Assembly (NCBI GenBank): GCA_028023455.1 | Contig: JAQFVV010006311.1 | Span: 3,687,490 to 3,751,489, forward strand | Length of the DNA: 64,000 bases | From: Epiperipatus broadwayi | Lineage: Eukaryota > Onychophora > Udeonychophora > Euonychophora > Peripatidae | Reading direction: 5' to 3' | In this document: positions 60,038-64,000 of the stretch, in pieces | How the letters are laid out: each line of letters starts with the position of its first letter | How positions within the stretch are numbered: the stretch's first letter is position 1 | Translations under genes and position numbers: made by a program | Notes under the pieces: model-generated | Database searches by the model: none | The model's input: only the letters and a program-made list of their open reading frames with translations | What the model was told of the DNA's origin: nothing

Positions 60038-60671
60038 ATATATATATATAGTATCCTGCCAATAAGAGGATGACCCCTAGAAACTATGACAAGTCACTAA
60101 ATTGGGCTATACTGTGACTTTATCTAGATACAATTTAATGCTCTACATTATTTCTAAACTATATTTAATTATTATCAGCAATTGTGAGACTCAATTATCA
60201 AATTAACAAGGTTACATACCTTTTAACATTAAATAAATACCAAAGTATTCATTCAACAGCATAAGAATACATCCTTATTAATAATCTAAATATTTCCATA
60301 ACTAACAATAATATTTAAATGAATAAAATAAAGTATCTATAATTATTACATTTAAGTTAACCTAATTAATCAGTTATATTACCATTCTATTTTATATTGA
60401 TCTTTTATTATTATTACTTTTATGGGATTATAATTAAGAATAACCATAATAATAATAATAATGTATTAAGGAATCTCAGAATTATCATTGATTTTAATTA
60501 GCTCTTTATTCTATCTATAAAATATCAAGCGGGATTTTACTTAACTCTATAGGTAGTGTCTCATTTTCAAGCTGACTTATAACATTAATCTATAAATAAA
60601 ATTATATTACTACTTTATATTAATGTTCTCTACTTGGCTACTATTACAATGTTATGTGGATTATTATTTTA
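60038..60671. other. AT-rich spacer
   Basis: Nothing recognised. Confidence 0.4.
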
Positions 60672-62109
60672 TTTATAATTTCTAGTATAGCATTAGGCAG
60701 TATTTAATTTTTTATTTTGGAGGTTAGGCTATTTTTATTTTAAGTAAGGACTATATTGTTTTTGATGCTTTACAATTATTTATGTTTTAGAGAGTATTGT
60801 ATGGTTATTTTTTACTATTTATTTTAGATAAACATAATATGTGTAATATAGATATTTATTACTAATTATTTTATTTGAGTATTTATTGATAATATAGTTA
60901 ATTATTTTATTTTTAAATGTGGTAAATAATATTTAATTTTTTTTTTGTAGAAATTGATTAATATGTCTAATAAAATAAGAGTCTTTAAAACTCAAATAAA
61001 TTTTTTAGACTTGTAAATTTTATATTTTCACCCAAACCTGCAATGTCAGGTTAGATAAAAGATTGGCTTTTGTTCCTATATATTAGTTTGTTTTAAAATT
61101 TAAATTATTGATTTTAAATAGATTTATTCTTGAACATTTGTTTAGTTTATCTAATTTAATTGATAGGTTCAAAAATTTTTGAAAGAATTTATATTTTACA
61201 AATAATTATAGTTATGCTATTTTAATTTTCAAGATGGTTTAAATTAAAACGTCAAATGATCTATAATAAAAAAAATATATTAATAAGAATTAATTGGTTA
61301 TTATAAACATTTGGACCAAGAAAAATTGTTAATAAATGAAAATTTAAGTGTAGGGTATTATAATAAAAGGTCTAAAAATTTATCTGTTTTGAATTTATCT
61401 GTTTTGAATTTATATAATTTTGTTTTAAATGATTTTTATTTAGCAATTTTAAGTCCTTTCCTTTGTTCCTCTTAGCAATAGGAATGTGGTTATTGATTTT
61501 ATTTCTGCCATTGAATGTAGTAGAAATATTTCAGATAATAATAAAAAGTCTTTGCAGGTAGTTTTGAATAAGTAGTTACATGAGAGAGAAAAATTTGATT
61601 TTGCCCCACAGGAAATAGAGTTTCTTAAAAAAAGATTAAAGACCAATGATGTTATTCTATATAAACAACACAAAGTTGGCCGTTTGCATTGTTAAATAAT
61701 CATGGTTTTAAAAATAAAATTTCTTTAGAATTAAATAATGAGAAGTATTTTATTTTAAATTTTTTTAGTGGTAAAAAAAAAACCAAGTTAATTGAACTTA
61801 TAATAATTATGGTAAACACACTTTTTTTTAGATAGAACTACGTATTTAAATTATTCTAGTGAGTTTTTGGATCCTCTCATAAAGATAATTTTCCTTTAAA
61901 AATGTATTTTTAATTTTAAAGAGGGGATTGTTGATGAAATTTCAAAATTTCTTAAAATATTTTTAAGAAAATTTAGGTCAAGTTTGTATACTTTTTTATT
62001 TTGAAGCATCTGATAAAATTAATGGATTATTTCCAAAAAAAGATTGTGTTTTTGGTAGTTTATATATTAAAGCATGTATCAATAAGTTGATAAAATAAAA
62101 AGAATTAGT

Positions 62110-62493
62110 ATGTTTCTTAATGTTTTGAAGAAGTTTGAATATTTTTCTGCAGATAAGATTAAAGCTATTTATGATTTGCTATTGTTATTAGAGGATTATA
62201 TGTATTTTGTGTGTAATGATGTGTTTTCTAAAATTAAAGAGAGATGGGTTATTAATTATTTTATTTCTTCTTTAATGTGCTCTATCTATATTGATTATTT
62301 AGAGAGTAATATTATTAATAATTTTTCTGTTGTTTTTTTTTTAAATTATTTGTTATGCATATTGATGATACAGGAAGATAAAGTGAATGATTTTTTGGTT
62401 GGATCTAATGGTTTTGATTCTAATATTAAATTTACTTTTGATGGGGTACATTTGAATTTGTTAAGTTTAGATTTTTGTGTTAATAAACATTAA
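62110..62493 (+). pseudogene. PLE reverse transcriptase fragment
   Basis: 127 codons. CSIYIDYLESNIINNF is the block after the PLE MGSPLS motif, which here is ruined. The following active-site block reads FFLNYLLCILMIQ, with the RYVDD aspartates lost. FTFDGVHLNLLSLDFCV is the downstream strand. The frame continues at 62536-62724 (RRQFASDYIEL...). Inactive. Confidence 0.65.
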
Positions 62494-62733
62494 GAAAAAA
62501 AATTTAAGAAATATAATAAGGCCAAACTCTCATTATTGAATTTTTGTTATAGGATTAGAAGATTTAATAATTTTGAAAATAATACTAATATTCAGAGGAG
62601 ACAATTTGCTTCTGACTATATTGAGTTAGGATGTCATAATGAATTTATTAAAATTATTATATTTAGTAAAAATATCAATAAATGTGTTAATAATAAATAT
62701 TTAAATGTTAATGACAATAAATAGTTTATTTCT

Positions 62734-63170
62734 TTGCCATACAGGTCAACAATTAGTAAACTGATTTATAAGAATAATGTTTTATTGGGTGGTATGAAAG
62801 TGGCTTGGAAAAAAGGCTTAAATTTAAACTCATTACTAAATAGTCCAAAACAGTTAACTGATTGCAAATCTATTCCTAGTGTAGCTTATAAGATTCCTTG
62901 CAGTTGTCATAAAATTTATATAGATCAGAGTAAATTCAGTCTTAATGAAAGGCTTGACGTTCATAAGAATAAAGTCAAAAATAAATATAATAACTCAGTT
63001 TTGTACATTCATGAAGTGAATATATGAATACAAGTCATAAAATATTATTTGACAATACAGAGGTTATTTTTTATGAAAATAGTGAATTGAAAAAAAGAGT
63101 AAAAGAAACTTTAATAATAAAATATTTTGAATCTGAGGCCATCAATCTCATGAAAGGAAGTTGGGTTTGA
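62734..63170 (+). pseudogene. PLE GIY-YIG nuclease region
   Basis: MPYRSTISKLIYKNNVLLGG and NSLLNSPKQ form the linker usual between PLE RT and nuclease. The nuclease starts VAYKIPCSCHKIYIDQS, where YIG is changed to YID, then LNERLDVHK. A stop or frame change follows near 63027, and the C-terminus continues in another frame to 63170 (ELKKRVKETLIIKYF, then GSWV and TGA). The lost Gly and the frame break argue against activity. Confidence 0.75.
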
Positions 63171-63325
63171 AGTGAATAATGGGAAGGCTATTTTGTTTGG
63201 TATATATATATGGTATGTTTAGTTGAACTTTACTTGAAAAAGTTTATTTGTTAATAGATGAAAACATCTTTGTGGAAGAATTTTTATTTATAATTACTAG
63301 TATAATGTTAGGCAGTATTTATACA

Positions 63326-63340
63326 CACACACACACACCT

Positions 63341-63392
<52 letters not shown>
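63326..63392. repeat. (AC)n then (AT)n microsatellite
   Basis: AC dinucleotides to about 63361, then AT dinucleotides to 63392. Confidence 0.95.
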
Positions 63393-63394
<2 letters not shown>

Positions 63395-63529
63395 CAGTCA
63401 TGCTACAATTTTCATTTTTATATCCCTATTTAAAATTAAATCTGAAAAGACTGAAGCCTATCGATTAAAGTTTGGAGACTTGTTATATTAATATAAACCG
63501 AGCATTGATTTTATGCATATGTAGAAGAT
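63393..63529. other. Short spacer
   Basis: Nothing recognised. Confidence 0.4.
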
Positions 63530-63591
63530 GATGATCTAGACCAACTAATGAATGCTGGTTCAGCATGAAATACGTTTATTGAAGATTTATC
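63530..63591 (+). ncRNA. hammerhead ribozyme-like fold, copy c
   Basis: Stem I 5' strand GATGATC-TAG-ACCAA (63530-63544), core CTAATGA (63545-63551), stem II ATGCT/AGCAT with loop GGTTC (63552-63566), GAA (63567-63569), decayed stem III, TTA, then the stem I 3' strand TTGAA-GATTTATC (63579-63591). A at the G5 position again. The remainder to about 63685 matches the tail of the elements near 48800, ending in a B-box-like GGTTCAAATTCC. Confidence 0.6.
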
Positions 63592-63699
63592 TTTTTCACA
63601 TGTATCGAATAAGATGGAGTGGATGACTGAAGGGAATTTGAATTTCTGGGTTCAAATTCCTTCTAATTACATCTAGCTTATATATATATATATACTTGT

Positions 63700-64000
63700 A
63701 TTTAAATATTAATTATTATAAATCTATTTGATTTTTCTTAATTTAAAATTCTTTTGATATTTCCTTTTTCTCAAATAATCTCGGAGACAATATTTATATT
63801 ATAAAATTGAAAGGTTTTAAAAATATTGAGTGACTGCTTTAGCATTATCAAAATCCTCTTTGTGTGTACTATTTGTTCAATCTTCTTTTTATTTTTTTTA
63901 AAGTAACGTTTTCTTTCTAATAGCAAAAACATTGGTGTTATAATGTGTGTTACTCTTAGCTCTCATTTGTTATTGATTATGGCTTTCTAACTATAGAAAA
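63700..64000. other. AT-rich end of window
   Basis: Nothing recognised. Confidence 0.4.

Larger units (their letters stand above)
60672..63322 (+). mobile_element. Penelope-like element between short direct repeats, decayed
   Basis: A 36-base sequence TTTATAATT(T/A)CTAGTATA... at about 60672-60706 recurs at about 63287-63321 with three differences. Between them PLE coding pieces lie in order: an N-terminal region near 61550-61690 (FLKKRLKTNDVILYK), RT (62110-62493) and a GIY-YIG nuclease (62734-63170). The direct repeats may be the edges of its terminal repeats or its target duplication. Confidence 0.65.

Overview
The window is strongly AT-rich animal DNA, dense in transposable elements and microsatellites. 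RTE-type LINEs, several Penelope-like elements (PLEs), Ty3/gypsy relics and long TA, TATC and AC tracts would suit a large lophotrochozoan genome. A cephalopod-like mollusc is my impression, not something the sequence proves. There are no operons, rRNA genes, CRISPR arrays or bacterial genes.

Host gene. The most useful host signal is in very short exons. On the minus strand I can chain 55318-55432, 22747-22781, 6859-6916, 5980-6049 and a terminal coding exon at 3945-4002. All have AG/GT splice borders, and the reading phase agrees at all four junctions. A 28-bp exon at 57922-57949 may lie upstream. The result is the last ~110 codons of a protein I cannot name. Under this model most of the window is its introns, filled with repeats. 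Three weaker exon-like plus-strand segments are at 1660-1824, 43183-43295 and 55906-55971.

Region by region. 1-500: PLE 3' end with a hammerhead-like core. 2330-3250: foldback repeat. 4080-5590: PLE relic. 7288-8103: a GIY-YIG gene between inverted repeats. 8407-13348 and 14834-16562: two copies of a 1.7-kb repeat; the first is split by a nearly full-length RTE LINE with an inverted 5' part, and the second preserves the empty site. 16751-20010: a second RTE copy, almost identical, minus strand, with one frameshift. 24290-25540: possible L1-like ORF1 relic. 26027-28806: TIR element with a perfect 8-bp target duplication and an internal higher-order repeat. 29395-31735: Ty3/gypsy relic. 34235-38470: two old RTE relics, one split by a TIR element (34810-36000) whose sister copy is at 49628-50882. 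47720-48253: hAT-like MITE. 48704-49139 and 63530-63591: three copies of a short element carrying a hammerhead-ribozyme fold. 52080-54560: Ty3/gypsy relic of Mag type. 54837-55254: large hairpin. 58294-60037: ~398-bp tandem repeat that flips orientation. 60672-63322: decayed PLE between short direct repeats.

The mobile genes act independently. RTE copies pair an AP-type endonuclease with reverse transcriptase for target-primed insertion. PLEs pair reverse transcriptase with GIY-YIG nuclease. The Ty3 relics keep pieces of Gag, protease, RT, RNase H and integrase. Every autonomous element seen is broken; RTE copy 2 is closest to intact.
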